DNA of 50,212 nt from Streptomyces sp. XM83C (GCF_023072675.1 NZ_JALLGL010000006.1:1-50212); one strand, 5' to 3'. Positions 1 through 8,558 are shown, numbered from the stretch's first letter. Notes: generated by a model not told the origin, from the letters alone. Numbers and translations are program-made.

Positions 1-127
1 CTACAACCGCCGTCGCCTGCGCAAGCACAAGATCTTCGGCTACCTCACACCGGCCGAGACCAGACAGCGACATCAACACGCCCTCGCGGCATAACGAACG
101 AGTGTCCAAGATCACGGGGAAACTTCA
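1..127 (+). mobile_element. Right end of a probable IS3-like element
   Basis: The transposase tail stops at 94. It is followed by about 30 bases that, read inward from 127, begin TGAAGTTTCCCCGTGATC. A terminal TG and a short distance from transposase stop to element end are usual for IS3 elements. The other inverted repeat and the target duplication lie outside the window, so the exact boundary at 127 is an inference. No terminator hairpin for dnaB is evident between 128 and 184. Confidence 0.45.
2..94 (+). CDS. 3' end of an IS3-like transposase (partial at left edge)
   Basis: An open frame enters from the left edge and encodes 30 residues before a TAA stop. It contains YNRRRLRKHKIFGYLTPAET. 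This resembles the extreme C-terminus of IS3-type transposases with an integrase (DDE) core, which typically end in a Tyr-Asn-x-x-R-x-H-x-x-L-G-Y-x-[ST]-P-x-E block. Only this tail is visible, so intactness, catalytic residues and subgroup cannot be judged. It is the only mobile-element gene seen in an otherwise conserved core region. It reads toward the 3' end of dnaB. Confidence 0.6.
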   Translation, partial: YNRRRLRKHKIFGYLTPAETRQRHQHALAA

Positions 128-184
128 GATGTGCCATCGGGGCTGAGATTGTGCCGCGAATTTTGAGACCCTACACCGCTTCCG

Positions 185-1660
185 TCAGGTCTGGGCCATG
201 TCCACGAAGCGGGAGTAGTGGCCCTGGAAGGCGACGGTGATGGTGGCCGTCGGGCCGTTGCGGTGCTTGGCGACGATGAGGTCGGCCTCGCCGGCGCGGG
301 GGGACTCCTTCTCGTAGGCGTCCTCGCGGTGCAGGAGGATGACCATGTCGGCGTCCTGCTCGATGGAGCCGGACTCTCGCAGGTCCGAGACCATCGGCTT
401 CTTGTCCGTGCGCTGCTCGGGGCCACGGTTGAGCTGGGAGAGCGCGATGACCGGGATCTCCAGCTCCTTGGCGAGCAGCTTGAGGTTACGGGACATGTCC
501 GAGACCTCCTGCTGGCGGCTCTCGGCGCGCTTGGAGCCGCCGGACTGCATCAGCTGGAGATAGTCGATGACGACGAGCCGCAGGTCGTTGCGCTGCTTCA
601 GACGGCGGCACTTGGCGCGGATCTCCATCATCGACAGGTTCGGGGAGTCGTCGATGTAGAGCGGTGCGGCGGAGACGTCCGGCATCCGGCGGGCCAGCCG
701 CGTCCAGTCATCGTCGGTCATGGTGCCCGAGCGCATGTGGTGCAGGGCGACGCGGGCCTCCGCGGACAGCAGACGCATCGCGATCTCGTTGCGGCCCATT
801 TCGAGCGAGAAGATCACGCTGGGGAGGTTGTGCTTGATCGCCGCGGCCCGCGCGAAGTCCAGCGCGAGCGTGGACTTGCCCATCGCGGGACGGGCGGCGA
901 TGACGATCATCTGGCCGGGGTGCAGGCCGTTGGTGAGGGAGTCGAAGTCGGTGAACCCGGTGGGGACACCGGTCATCTCCCCGCTGCGCGAGCCGATGGC
1001 CTCGATCTCGTCGAGAGCGCCCTCCATGATGTCGCCGAGCGGCAGATAGTCCTCGCTGGTGCGCTGCTCGGTGACGGCGAAGATCTCCGCTTGGGCGCGG
1101 TTGACGATCTCGTCAACGTCGTCGTCGGCGGCGTATCCCATCTGAGTGATGCGGGTGCCCGCTTCGACCAGCCGCCGCAGTACGGCGCGCTCGTGCACGA
1201 TCTCCGCGTAGTACTCGGCGTTCGCGGCCGTGGGCACGGTCTGGACGAGTGTGTGCAGATAGGCGGCGCCGCCCACCTTGTTGATCTCGCCGCGCTTGGT
1301 CAGCTCGGCGGCGATGGTGATGGGGTCGGCCGGCTCGCCCTTGGCGTAGACATCGAGGATCGCCTGGAAGATCGTCTCGTGGGCGGGCTTGTAGAAGTCG
1401 TGGCCCTTGAGGATCTCGACCACGTCGGCGATCGCGTCCTTGGACAGCAGCATGCCGCCGAGGACGGACTGCTCGGCCTCCAGGTCCTGCGGCGGCACCC
1501 GCTCGAATGCGGAGCCCCCGTCGTCCCAGCCGCCTTCCCGGCCGCGGTCGTGCTGCTCGTCGCGGCCCCTCCCGCCGTCGCCGCGCCGACGGGAGGCGGG
1601 TAGACGATCACTGGGACCGCTGTCGGCCCACGGGTCGTCCAAGGGCTCGGAAATGCTCAC
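185..1660 (-). CDS. dnaB: Replicative DNA helicase DnaB
   Basis: The 491-residue protein unwinds DNA ahead of the replication fork as a ring hexamer. The chosen GTG start at 1660 has the strong ribosome site GGAGGAGGT six bases upstream; the frame is open further upstream but has no comparable site. Residues 1-50 are polar and probably disordered. The N-terminal helicase domain follows (VPPQDLEAEQSVLGGML, about 56-72). The RecA-like ATPase has Walker A ARPAMGKST near 256-264 and Walker B VVIDYLQLM near 363-371. The C-terminal DNA-binding motifs (LSQLNRGPE, DLRESGSIEQDAD) are intact. Length is normal and no intein is present. It lies between the IS end and a 459-base DnaA-box-bearing intergenic region. 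Confidence 0.97.
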   Translation of the reverse strand: MSISEPLDDPWADSGPSDRLPASRRRGDGGRGRDEQHDRGREGGWDDGGSAFERVPPQDLEAEQSVLGGMLLSKDAIADVVEILKGHDFYKPAHETIFQAILDVYAKGEPADPITIAAELTKRGEINKVGGAAYLHTLVQTVPTAANAEYYAEIVHERAVLRRLVEAGTRITQMGYAADDDVDEIVNRAQAEIFAVTEQRTSEDYLPLGDIMEGALDEIEAIGSRSGEMTGVPTGFTDFDSLTNGLHPGQMIVIAARPAMGKSTLALDFARAAAIKHNLPSVIFSLEMGRNEIAMRLLSAEARVALHHMRSGTMTDDDWTRLARRMPDVSAAPLYIDDSPNLSMMEIRAKCRRLKQRNDLRLVVIDYLQLMQSGGSKRAESRQQEVSDMSRNLKLLAKELEIPVIALSQLNRGPEQRTDKKPMVSDLRESGSIEQDADMVILLHREDAYEKESPRAGEADLIVAKHRNGPTATITVAFQGHYSRFVDMAQT

Positions 1661-2119
1661 CGAGCCACCTCCTCCCGTCCGCCGAGCGGACCTCGCCACG
1701 CCCCTTATTTCTACGGCACGGCACTGACAAATGAGAGGCCCAACTCCGGTTCGGCCGCGCCGGTTTTGCGACGTTTTGAAGACCGGCGCACGGAGCGGGC
1801 GCCGGACAACGGTAGGCCTGTGGGCACCGTCAGCCAATCTGGTTATCCACAGGGCATGTGGACGACGGCCCCGATGCTGTGGAGAACTCCGCCAAACCTG
1901 TGCACGAGCCGGTGGACAGCGCTGTGAACAAGCTCGCGCCGTCCTTGCCGAACACCACCTGACCTGCACTTTCACGATCCACCGGCTGTGCAGAAGAAAA
2001 TGTTGCCCAGTCGGCCCAAGATCAGTTCGAGCGGTGTGCACAACGACACGCACACAGAGGCGAAGTAAGGGTCACTCAGCAATTGCATCACTTACCTGTG
2101 GACGATTAGATTGGTGGCC
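1661..2119. promoter_or_regulatory. dnaB/MATE divergent intergenic region with DnaA-box-like sites
   Basis: This 459-base region separates divergent dnaB and the MATE gene and holds no convincing gene. It contains TTATCCACA at 1843-1851 (plus), TCGTCCACA at 1857-1865 and again at 2097-2105 (both minus), and TTCTCCACA at 1878-1886 (minus). These fit the E. coli or relaxed Streptomyces DnaA-box patterns. The last site lies 14 bases before the MATE start. Promoters for both genes must lie here, but I could not place -10/-35 elements with confidence. Confidence 0.5.
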
Positions 2120-3457
2120 ATGACACAGGCTCCCGCGACCCGGCAGGCCGCCCGGCGACAGCACGACCGCGAGATCGTCGCGCTGGCCGTCCCGGCCTTC
2201 GGAGCGCTCGTCGCCGAGCCGCTGTTCGTCCTGGCCGACAGTGCGATCGTCGGCCATCTCGGCACCGCCCAGCTCGCCGGGCTCGGGATTGCCTCCGCCC
2301 TGCTCACGACCGCCGTCAGCGTCTTCGTCTTCCTCGCGTACGCCACCACGGCCGCCGTCGCCCGCCGCGTCGGCGCCGGCGATCTCCCCGCCGCGATCCG
2401 CCAGGGCATGGACGGCATCTGGCTCGCCCTGCTCCTCGGCGCCGCCGTGATCGCCGTGACCCTGACCACCGCACCCGGACTCGTGGACCTCTTCGGCGCC
2501 TCCTCCACGGCCGCGCCGTACGCCACGACGTATCTGCGGATCTCCTCGCTCGGCATCCCCGCCATGCTCGTCGTCCTCGCGGCAACCGGCGTGCTGCGCG
2601 GCCTCCAGGACACCAGGACGCCGCTCTATGTGGCGGTCGGCGGCTTCATCGCCAACGCCGCGCTCAACGCCGGCCTCGTCTACGGCGCCGGCCTCGGCAT
2701 CGCGGGCTCGGCCTGGGGCACGGTCATCGCCCAGTGCGGCATGGCCGCCGTCTATCTCACCGTTGTCGTCCGCGGTGCCCGTCGGCACGGTGCGTCGCTG
2801 CGGCCCGACGCCGCCGGGATCCGCGCCTCCGCACAGGCCGGCGTACCCCTGCTGGTCCGTACGCTCTCCCTGCGGGCGATCCTGATGATCGCCACGGCCG
2901 TCGCCGCCCGCCTCGGCGACGCCGATATCGCGGGCCACCAGATCGTCCTGTCGCTGTGGAGCCTGCTGGCCTTCGCCCTCGACGCCATCGCCATCGCGGG
3001 ACAGGCGATCATCGGCCGGTATCTGGGCGCCGGTGACGCACAGGGCGCCCGTGACGCCTGCCGCCGCATGGTCGAGTGGGGCATCGCCGTCGGCGTCGCC
3101 CTGGGCGTCCTCGTCGTCCTGACCCGGCCGCTGTTCCTGCCCCTGTTCACCGGTGACCCCGCGGTGAAGGACGCCGCCCTGCCCGCCCTGATCATCGTCG
3201 CGCTCTGCCAGCCGGTCGCCGGGGTCGTGTTCGTCCTGGACGGCGTCCTGATGGGCGCCGGCGACGGGCCGTATCTCGCCTGGGCGATGCTGGTCACGCT
3301 CGCCGTCTTCACCCCGGCCGCCCTGCTCGTCCCGACGCTGGGCGGCGGACTGACGGCGCTGTGGGTGGCCATGACACTGATGATGATCGTGCGGATGGTG
3401 ACGCTGTGGCTGCGCAGCCGCTCCGGCCGCTGGCTGGTGACCGGGGCGACGCGCTGA
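2120..3457 (+). CDS. MATE family efflux transporter
   Basis: A 445-residue polytopic membrane protein of the MATE/DinF type, which exports drugs or metabolites in exchange for Na+ or H+. The N-terminus has the characteristic IVALAVPAFGALVAEPLF and LADSAIVGHLG. About 12 hydrophobic segments form two homologous halves. The ATG at 2120 is preferred; a GTG (2114) and a TTG (2111) lie just upstream in frame, and no clear ribosome site separates them. The substrate cannot be read from sequence. The gene converges on the rplI operon and is followed directly by a parS site and a shared hairpin. Confidence 0.88.
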   Translation: MTQAPATRQAARRQHDREIVALAVPAFGALVAEPLFVLADSAIVGHLGTAQLAGLGIASALLTTAVSVFVFLAYATTAAVARRVGAGDLPAAIRQGMDGIWLALLLGAAVIAVTLTTAPGLVDLFGASSTAAPYATTYLRISSLGIPAMLVVLAATGVLRGLQDTRTPLYVAVGGFIANAALNAGLVYGAGLGIAGSAWGTVIAQCGMAAVYLTVVVRGARRHGASLRPDAAGIRASAQAGVPLLVRTLSLRAILMIATAVAARLGDADIAGHQIVLSLWSLLAFALDAIAIAGQAIIGRYLGAGDAQGARDACRRMVEWGIAVGVALGVLVVLTRPLFLPLFTGDPAVKDAALPALIIVALCQPVAGVVFVLDGVLMGAGDGPYLAWAMLVTLAVFTPAALLVPTLGGGLTALWVAMTLMMIVRMVTLWLRSRSGRWLVTGATR

Positions 3458-3459
3458 CC

Positions 3460-3473
3460 GTTTCACGTGAAAC
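3460..3473. other. parS site 1
   Basis: A perfect GTTTCACGTGAAAC palindrome, the ParB-binding centromere sequence of Streptomyces, lies two bases after the MATE stop codon in a convergent intergenic region. Confidence 0.95.
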
Positions 3474-3530
3474 ACCCCGGCCGCCCCAGGACACACAAGG
3501 CCCGCAGAAGCACAAGGCGCTACAGACGTG

Positions 3531-3566
3531 GAAGGGGGCCGCACCCTCACGGATGCGGCCCCCTTC
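3531..3566. terminator. Bidirectional terminator between MATE gene and rplI
   Basis: A perfect 13-bp stem (GAAGGGGGCCGCA and its complement) with a 10-base loop sits between convergent genes. It can stop transcripts from both sides. Confidence 0.8.
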
Positions 3567-3604
3567 ACCGTGCTCGTCGGGCGAGCGCGGCGATCACGCG
3601 ACGA

Positions 3605-4051
3605 TCAGGCCGCGACGACCTCGATGTTGACCTTGGCAGCCACCTCGGGGTGCAGACGCACGGACGTCTCGTGGGCGCCCAGGGTCTTGATCGGCGCGGC
3701 CAGCTCGATGCGGCGCTTGTCGACCTCGGGACCGCCGGCGGCCTTGATCGCGGACGCGATGTCGGCCGGGGTGACGGAACCGAAGAGACGACCGGCGTCG
3801 CCGGAGCGGACGGCCAGACGGACCTTCACACCCTCGAGCTGGGCCTTGACCTGGTTGGCCTGCTCGATGGTCTGGATCTCGTGGATCTTGCGAGCACGAC
3901 GGATCTGCTCGACGTCCTTCTCGCCACCCTTGGTCCAGCGGATCGCGAACTTCCGCGGGATCAGGTAGTTGCGAGCGTAGCCGTCCTTGACGTCGACGAC
4001 GTCGCCCGCGGCGCCGAGGCCGGAGACCTCGTGGGTGAGGATGATCTTCAT
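3605..4051 (-). CDS. rplI: 50S ribosomal protein bL9
   Basis: A 148-residue protein of normal length. It starts [19 protein letters not shown] and has the bL9 signature [17 protein letters not shown]. The N-terminal domain binds 23S rRNA, a central helix (about 45-75) connects, and the C-terminal domain extends toward the neighbouring ribosome. It is the last gene of the rpsF-ssb-rpsR-rplI operon, starts 18 bases after rpsR, and ends at a strong hairpin. Confidence 0.98.
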   Translation of the reverse strand: MKIILTHEVSGLGAAGDVVDVKDGYARNYLIPRKFAIRWTKGGEKDVEQIRRARKIHEIQTIEQANQVKAQLEGVKVRLAVRSGDAGRLFGSVTPADIASAIKAAGGPEVDKRRIELAAPIKTLGAHETSVRLHPEVAAKVNIEVVAA

Positions 4052-4069
4052 GAGTCGGTCACCCTTCCC

Positions 4070-4306
4070 TTAGCGCGCGGTGGACGTGTAGGGCAGCAGC
4101 GCCATCTCACGGCTGTTCTTGACGGCCGTGGCGACGTCACGCTGGTGCTGCGTGCAGTTGCCGGTCACGCGGCGGGCACGGATCTTGCCGCGGTCGGAAA
4201 TGAACTTCCGCAGCATGTTCGTGTCCTTGTAGTCCACGTACGTGACCTTGTCCTTGCAGAAAGCGCAGACCTTCTTCTTCGGCTTGCGCACAGGCGGCTT
4301 CGCCAT
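4070..4306 (-). CDS. rpsR: 30S ribosomal protein bS18 (cysteine-containing form)
   Basis: A 78-residue small-subunit protein that sits beside bS6. The core [20 protein letters not shown] and [12 protein letters not shown] is typical. The N-terminus carries Cys-x-x-Cys (VCAFCKDK), and a third Cys lies in GNCTQHQ, so this is the zinc-ribbon-like C+ form. Streptomyces usually carry a second C- copy elsewhere, expressed under zinc limitation (family knowledge, not visible here). Its neighbours are ssb, 81 bases upstream, and rplI downstream. Confidence 0.97.
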   Translation of the reverse strand: MAKPPVRKPKKKVCAFCKDKVTYVDYKDTNMLRKFISDRGKIRARRVTGNCTQHQRDVATAVKNSREMALLPYTSTAR

Positions 4307-4387
4307 GGTGTTTCTCCTGTGTGATCAAGAAGTTGGGATACGACCCGCCTTCGGCCTCCCCGGGCCCGGAGCACCGGGCCGGTGGGC

Positions 4388-4960
4388 CTAGAAGGGGGGC
4401 TCGTCCGAGAAGCCGCCGCCACCGCTGCCGGAGCCGCCGCCCCAGCCGCCGCCCTGGTTGCCACCGGCGGGAGCGCCGGTCGCCCAGGGGTCGTCCGCGG
4501 GAGCGCCGCCGCCCTGCGGGGCACCGCCGGGGCCGCCGCCCCAGCCGCCGCCCTGCTGGCCGCCGCCACCGCCGTAGCCGCCCTGTCCGCCGCGGCCGGT
4601 GGTCTTGGTGACCTTGGCCGTGGCGTTGCGCAGGCTGGGACCGACTTCCTCGACGTCCAGCTCGAAGACCGTGCGCTTGACGCCCTCCCGGTCCTCGTAG
4701 GACCGCTGCTTCAGCCGGCCCTGCACGATGACGCGCATGCCTCGCTGGAGCGACTCGGCGACGTTCTCAGCCGCCTGGCGCCAGACCGAGCAGGTCAGAA
4801 AGAGGCTCTCGCCGTCCTTCCACTCGTTGGTCTGGCGGTCGAAGGTGCGGGGAGTGGACGCGACACGGAACTTCGCGACCGCCGCACCGGAGGGGGTGAA
4901 GCGCAGCTCGGGGTCGTCGACAAGATTGCCGATGACCGTGATGACGGTCTCGCCTGCCAT
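4388..4960 (-). CDS. ssb: Single-stranded DNA-binding protein
   Basis: A 190-residue SSB that coats single-stranded DNA at forks and recruits repair and replication partners. Residues 1-115 form the OB fold ([45 protein letters not shown]). A Gly-rich, Gln/Trp-containing flexible linker follows to about 180. The acidic tip ends DEPPF, the protein-interaction peptide seen in bacterial SSBs. It is co-transcribed with rpsF, rpsR and rplI, the classical arrangement. Confidence 0.98.
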   Translation of the reverse strand: MAGETVITVIGNLVDDPELRFTPSGAAVAKFRVASTPRTFDRQTNEWKDGESLFLTCSVWRQAAENVAESLQRGMRVIVQGRLKQRSYEDREGVKRTVFELDVEEVGPSLRNATAKVTKTTGRGGQGGYGGGGGQQGGGWGGGPGGAPQGGGAPADDPWATGAPAGGNQGGGWGGGSGSGGGGFSDEPPF

Positions 4961-5040
4961 GGGGGAACCTCTCGGCGGGTTTGCTGCTGGCTGCTGGTGG
5001 TGCTTGCTTCTCGAGACCCGGGATCAGCTGAGCGGAAGGC

Positions 5041-5331
5041 TCAGTGGGTCTCGGGACGGAGGACCTTGGTCCGGAGGACCGACTCGTTCAGGTTCATCTG
5101 GCGGTCGAGCTCCTTGACGACCGCAGGCTCGGCCTGCAGGTCGATGACCGAGTAGATGCCCTCGGGCTTCTTCTTGATCTCGTACGCGAGACGACGACGG
5201 CCCCAGGTGTCGACCTTCTCCACCTTGCCGTTGCCCTCGCGGACGACGGAGAGGAAGTTCTCGATCAGGGGGGCGACAGCGCGCTCCTCAAGATCGGGGT
5301 CGAGGATGACCATCACCTCGTAGTGACGCAT
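5041..5331 (-). CDS. rpsF: 30S ribosomal protein bS6
   Basis: A 96-residue ribosomal protein with the typical start [17 protein letters not shown] and a normal length. It binds bS18 in the platform of the small subunit. The ATG at 5331 has a near-perfect ribosome site AAAGGAGGT nine bases upstream (complement of 5341-5349), which rules out the longer upstream frame. It is the first gene of the four-gene operon. The promoter must lie in the 276-base gap shared with a divergent small membrane-protein gene. Confidence 0.98.
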   Translation of the reverse strand: MRHYEVMVILDPDLEERAVAPLIENFLSVVREGNGKVEKVDTWGRRRLAYEIKKKPEGIYSVIDLQAEPAVVKELDRQMNLNESVLRTKVLRPETH

Positions 5332-5552
5332 GTGGAACCCACCTCCTTTGGACTCAGCGGCCACGGTCGTTCCGTGGCAGGAGGGTTGTGATGCGTGCGC
5401 AACGGTATCGGCCACCACTGACAATCGGGGGGCTCCACGGGGATTCCCGACGGGATCCCCCTCCGCGGCCTGGGCAGACACCGGTGCAGACGGTACAGAG
5501 TACCCGCACACCCGCTTCCGGTTGAAATCCGGCCCCCAAGGCCGTCAATCTG

Positions 5553-5581
5553 TACACATCGGGTGTGTATGGCGCTACGAT
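5553..5581 (+). promoter_or_regulatory. Possible promoter of the small membrane-protein gene
   Basis: TACGAT at 5576-5581 fits the actinobacterial -10 pattern TAnnnT. A weak -35 (TACACA, four of six matches to TTGACA) lies 17 bases upstream. The predicted start of transcription would be about 20 bases before the gene. Confidence 0.35.
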
Positions 5582-5607
5582 GCGCCGCCTTCCGCAGGAG
5601 GTGCCCT

Positions 5608-5919
5608 ATGGCACAGGCATTGCGACCCAACACCGCCGGAGGCCTCTTCGCCACGGACGGAAAGCCCCATCCCCTCCAGGACGCCCTGCTCGCGGTCACC
5701 CTGGTGCTGGGCATCACGTCCTTCGTCACCGCGCAGTTCCACAACCTGCACCTGCTCAGCTCGTGGGCCGGCCTGGTGGGCATCCTCACCGGCCTGTACG
5801 GCCAGTGGGTCTCGGAGACGACCCGCGAACGCTTCGGACTGATCCTGGGCCTCGGTGCCTCGGCGGTCGGCTTCTTCCTGGGCATGGCGCACGGCGGGCT
5901 CTTCGGCGGGGTGGTCTGA
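5608..5919 (+). CDS. Small conserved-type integral membrane protein
   Basis: A 103-residue protein of unknown function. The ATG at 5608 has AGGAGGT at 5596-5602. Three hydrophobic segments are visible: about residues 29-47 (LLAVTLVLGITSFVTAQF), 53-72 (SSWAGLVGILTGLYGQWV) and 82-100 (LILGLGASAVGFFLGMA). It lies between the divergent rpsF operon and femX. I recall a similar small membrane protein at this position in other Streptomyces, but I cannot name a family. High third-position GC supports coding. Confidence 0.75.
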   Translation: MAQALRPNTAGGLFATDGKPHPLQDALLAVTLVLGITSFVTAQFHNLHLLSSWAGLVGILTGLYGQWVSETTRERFGLILGLGASAVGFFLGMAHGGLFGGVV

Positions 5920-6335
5920 ACGACGGGGCCGACCAGGCCGGGCCCGACGCAGCGGGATGCAGACCCAGCGGGGTGTTCTGAACCGGCCAGGACCGACCCG
6001 GCCCGGGCCGACCCAGCGCGGCGCAGGCCCGACGGGCGCTGACCCGACGGTGGTATCTGCCTCTCCCCGCCCACCGGGGCGACGGCACACGGCTCCCCGG
6101 GAACCCGGAGGGACGTCACCGCGTTCCCCATGCGAGACCGCGAGAGCGTCCCCGGGGACCCGCGGGAGCCCTCCATGACGTCCCCCGGCCCCGTCGGAAC
6201 CCGCCCGGCCGCCCGGCGACCGGGCGAGAAGGTCCCGTCCGCCCAGTCGGGGCGCGCACAGGGCGCAGTAGGCTTCGGCGCGAGAGCCGGAGCCCCTGAC
6301 CCATGGGGACACACCAGCCCGAGGAGCGCCCCGAC
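5920..6335. other. 416-base GC-rich intergenic region with a degenerate tandem duplication
   Basis: No gene is convincing here. Two approximate copies of a 62-base unit are seen, at 5908-5969 and 5970-6031. The first overlaps the stop of the membrane-protein gene (GGGGTGGTCTGAAC), and the second begins GGGGTGTTCTGAAC. Both copies contain GACC-rich and CCCAGCG elements. The promoter of femX is presumably in the rightmost 150 bases but could not be placed. Confidence 0.5.
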
Positions 6336-7454
6336 ATGAGTCTGACCCTGAGGACCATCAGCCGTGAGCAGCATCTGGCCTTCATCCAGAGCCTGCCGGC
6401 GGCGAGTCACATGCAGGTCCCGGCGTGGGCGGACGTGAAGGCCGAGTGGCGTTCGGAGAACCTCGGCTGGTTCGACAAGACCGGCCAGCTCGTCGGCGTG
6501 GGCCTGGTCCTGTACCGGCAGCTGCCCAAGATCAAGCGCTATCTCGCCTATCTGCCCGAGGGCCCGGTCATCAACTGGTTCGCGCCCAACCTCCAGGAGT
6601 GGATCGAGCCGATGCTGGCGCACCTGAAGCAGCAGGGCGCGTTCTCGGTGAAGATGGGCCCGCCGGTGATCATCCGCCGGTGGAACGCCGACACCATCAA
6701 GAAGGGCATCCAGGACCAGGACGTGAAGCGTCTGCGCGACCTGGAGGCCGACTTCATCGAGCCGCGCGCCTTCGAGGTGGCGGACAAGCTGCGCCGTATG
6801 GGCTGGCAGCAGGGCGAGGACGGCGGCGCCGGCTTCGGCGACGTCCAGCCGCGGTACGTGTTCCAGGTGCCGCTGGCCAACCGCTCCCTGGAAGAGGTCC
6901 ACAAGAACTTCAACCAGCTGTGGCGGCGCAACATCAAGAAGGCCGAGAAGGCGGGCGTGGAGGTCGTGCAGGGCGGCTACCACGATCTCGAGGAGTGGCA
7001 GCGGCTGTACGAGATCACGGCCGTGCGCGACCACTTCCGGCCCCGGCCGCTGTCGTACTTCCAGCGCATGTGGACGGCCCTCAACACCGAGGACCCCAAC
7101 CGCATGCGGCTGTACTTCGCGCGGCACAACGGCGTGAACCTCTCGGCGGCGACGATGCTGATCGTCGGCGGCCACGTCTGGTACTCCTACGGCGCCTCCG
7201 ACAACATCGGCCGTGAGGTCCGTCCGTCGAACGCCATGCAGTGGACGATGCTGCGCGACGCGTACGCGCTCGGCGCGTCCGTCTACGACCTGCGCGGCAT
7301 CTCCGACTCGCTGGACGAGACCGACCACCTCTTCGGTCTGATCCAGTTCAAGGTCGGCACCGGCGGGCAGGCGGCCGAGTATCTCGGCGAATGGGACTTC
7401 CCGCTGAACAAGCTGCTGCACAAGGCGCTCGACATCTACATGTCGCGTCGCTGA
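6336..7454 (+). CDS. femX: FemX-like peptidoglycan aminoacyltransferase (FemABX family)
   Basis: A 372-residue FemABX protein. Family members transfer an amino acid from aminoacyl-tRNA to the lysine or diaminopimelate side chain of lipid-linked peptidoglycan precursor at the inner membrane face, building the interpeptide bridge (Gly in Streptomyces). The ATG at 6336 has GAGGAG nine bases upstream; an upstream ATG (6303) is less well placed. Two GNAT-like subdomains are seen: an N-terminal one (YLAYLPEGPVINWF, about 70-83) and a C-terminal one (MLIVGGHVWYSYGASDN, about 272-288). A Lys/Arg-rich stretch (LWRRNIKKAEKAGVEV) lies near 195-210. The S. coelicolor counterpart at this locus is FemX as I recall. 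The alanine-racemase-like gene follows after 58 bases. Confidence 0.88.
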   Translation: MSLTLRTISREQHLAFIQSLPAASHMQVPAWADVKAEWRSENLGWFDKTGQLVGVGLVLYRQLPKIKRYLAYLPEGPVINWFAPNLQEWIEPMLAHLKQQGAFSVKMGPPVIIRRWNADTIKKGIQDQDVKRLRDLEADFIEPRAFEVADKLRRMGWQQGEDGGAGFGDVQPRYVFQVPLANRSLEEVHKNFNQLWRRNIKKAEKAGVEVVQGGYHDLEEWQRLYEITAVRDHFRPRPLSYFQRMWTALNTEDPNRMRLYFARHNGVNLSAATMLIVGGHVWYSYGASDNIGREVRPSNAMQWTMLRDAYALGASVYDLRGISDSLDETDHLFGLIQFKVGTGGQAAEYLGEWDFPLNKLLHKALDIYMSRR

Positions 7455-7512
7455 ACCTCAGGCTCCCTCCCCTTCCTAGACCGCTAAGACCAGAAAGGTT
7501 CCAGGTCCGGCC

Positions 7513-8544
7513 ATGGCGCTCACGCTCTACGTCGACACCGCGCGCTGGCGGGCGCACCACAAGCACGTGCAGGAGCAGTTCCCCGGGCTGGTCCCGGTCT
7601 GCAAGGGCAACGGCTACGGTTTCGGGCACGAGCGGCTGGCCGAGGAGGCCACGCGGCTGGGTGCGGACCTGCTCGCCGTCGGCACGACGTACGAGGCCGC
7701 GCGGATCAAGGACTTCTTCAGCGGTGATCTGCTGGTGCTGACGCCGTACCGGCGGGGCGAGGAGCCCGTGCCGCTGCCGGACCGCGTGGTGCGCTCGGTG
7801 TCGTCCGTCGACGGCGTGTACGGCCTGGTCGGCGCCCGTGTGGTCGTCGAGGTGATGTCGTCGATGAAGCGGCACGGCATCAGCGAGCAGGACCTGCCGC
7901 AGCTGCACGCCGCCATAGAGAACGTGCGCCTGGAGGGCTTCGCCATCCATCTGCCGCTGGACCGGACGGACGGCTCGGACGCGGTGGAGGAGGTCATCGG
8001 CTGGATGGACCGGCTGCGGGCCGCCCGGCTGCCGCTGCACACGATGTTCGTCAGCCATCTGAAGGCCGAGGAGCTGCACCGGCTCCAGCGGCAGTTCCCG
8101 CAGACCCGGTTCCGCGCGCGGATCGGTACGCGGCTGTGGCTCGGCGACCACGAGGCGACGGAGTACCGGGGTGCCGTCCTGGACGTCACCCGGGTCTCCA
8201 AGGGCGACCGGTTCGGCTACCGGCAGCAGAAGGCGGCCTCCGACGGCTTCCTGGTGGTCGTGGCGGGCGGTACGTCGCACGGGGTGGGCCTGGAGGCCCC
8301 GAAGGCCCTGCACGGCGTCATGCCGCGCGCCAAGGGCGTCGCACGGGCCGGTCTCGCGACCGTGAACCGGAATCTTTCGCCGTTCGTCTGGGCGGGCAAG
8401 CAGCGCTGGTTCGCGGAGCCGCCGCACATGCAGGTGTCGATCCTGTTCGTGCCGGCCGACAGCGAGGAGCCGAGGGTCGGCGACGAGCTGGTGGCCCATC
8501 TGCGGCACACGACCACGCAGTTCGACCGTCTCGTGGACCGCTGA
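7513..8544 (+). CDS. Alanine racemase-like fold-type III PLP protein
   Basis: A 343-residue protein. VPVCKGNGYGFG (about 27-38) matches the alanine racemase motif that holds the PLP-binding lysine, here Lys31. GDRFGYRQ (Tyr236) corresponds to the second catalytic tyrosine region of Alr. The TIM-barrel half is otherwise divergent and the C-terminal beta domain short, so true alanine racemase activity is uncertain. The main Alr of Streptomyces is encoded elsewhere (recollection). The tight link to femX (58 bases, same strand, no terminator between) suggests a role in wall amino-acid supply. A GAAAGG site precedes the ATG. A strong hairpin ends the pair. Confidence 0.8.
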   Translation: MALTLYVDTARWRAHHKHVQEQFPGLVPVCKGNGYGFGHERLAEEATRLGADLLAVGTTYEAARIKDFFSGDLLVLTPYRRGEEPVPLPDRVVRSVSSVDGVYGLVGARVVVEVMSSMKRHGISEQDLPQLHAAIENVRLEGFAIHLPLDRTDGSDAVEEVIGWMDRLRAARLPLHTMFVSHLKAEELHRLQRQFPQTRFRARIGTRLWLGDHEATEYRGAVLDVTRVSKGDRFGYRQQKAASDGFLVVVAGGTSHGVGLEAPKALHGVMPRAKGVARAGLATVNRNLSPFVWAGKQRWFAEPPHMQVSILFVPADSEEPRVGDELVAHLRHTTTQFDRLVDR

Positions 8545-8558
8545 GCCGACGAGGACAG

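Noticed and set aside
218-1603. Long plus-strand open frame opposite dnaB (461 codons)
   Set aside because: It is the antisense shadow of dnaB, with low-complexity composition and no family motif; long antisense frames are expected at this GC content.
5313-7421. 702-codon minus-strand frame opposite femX
   Set aside because: It has no ribosome site or recognisable domain and lies entirely opposite well-supported genes.
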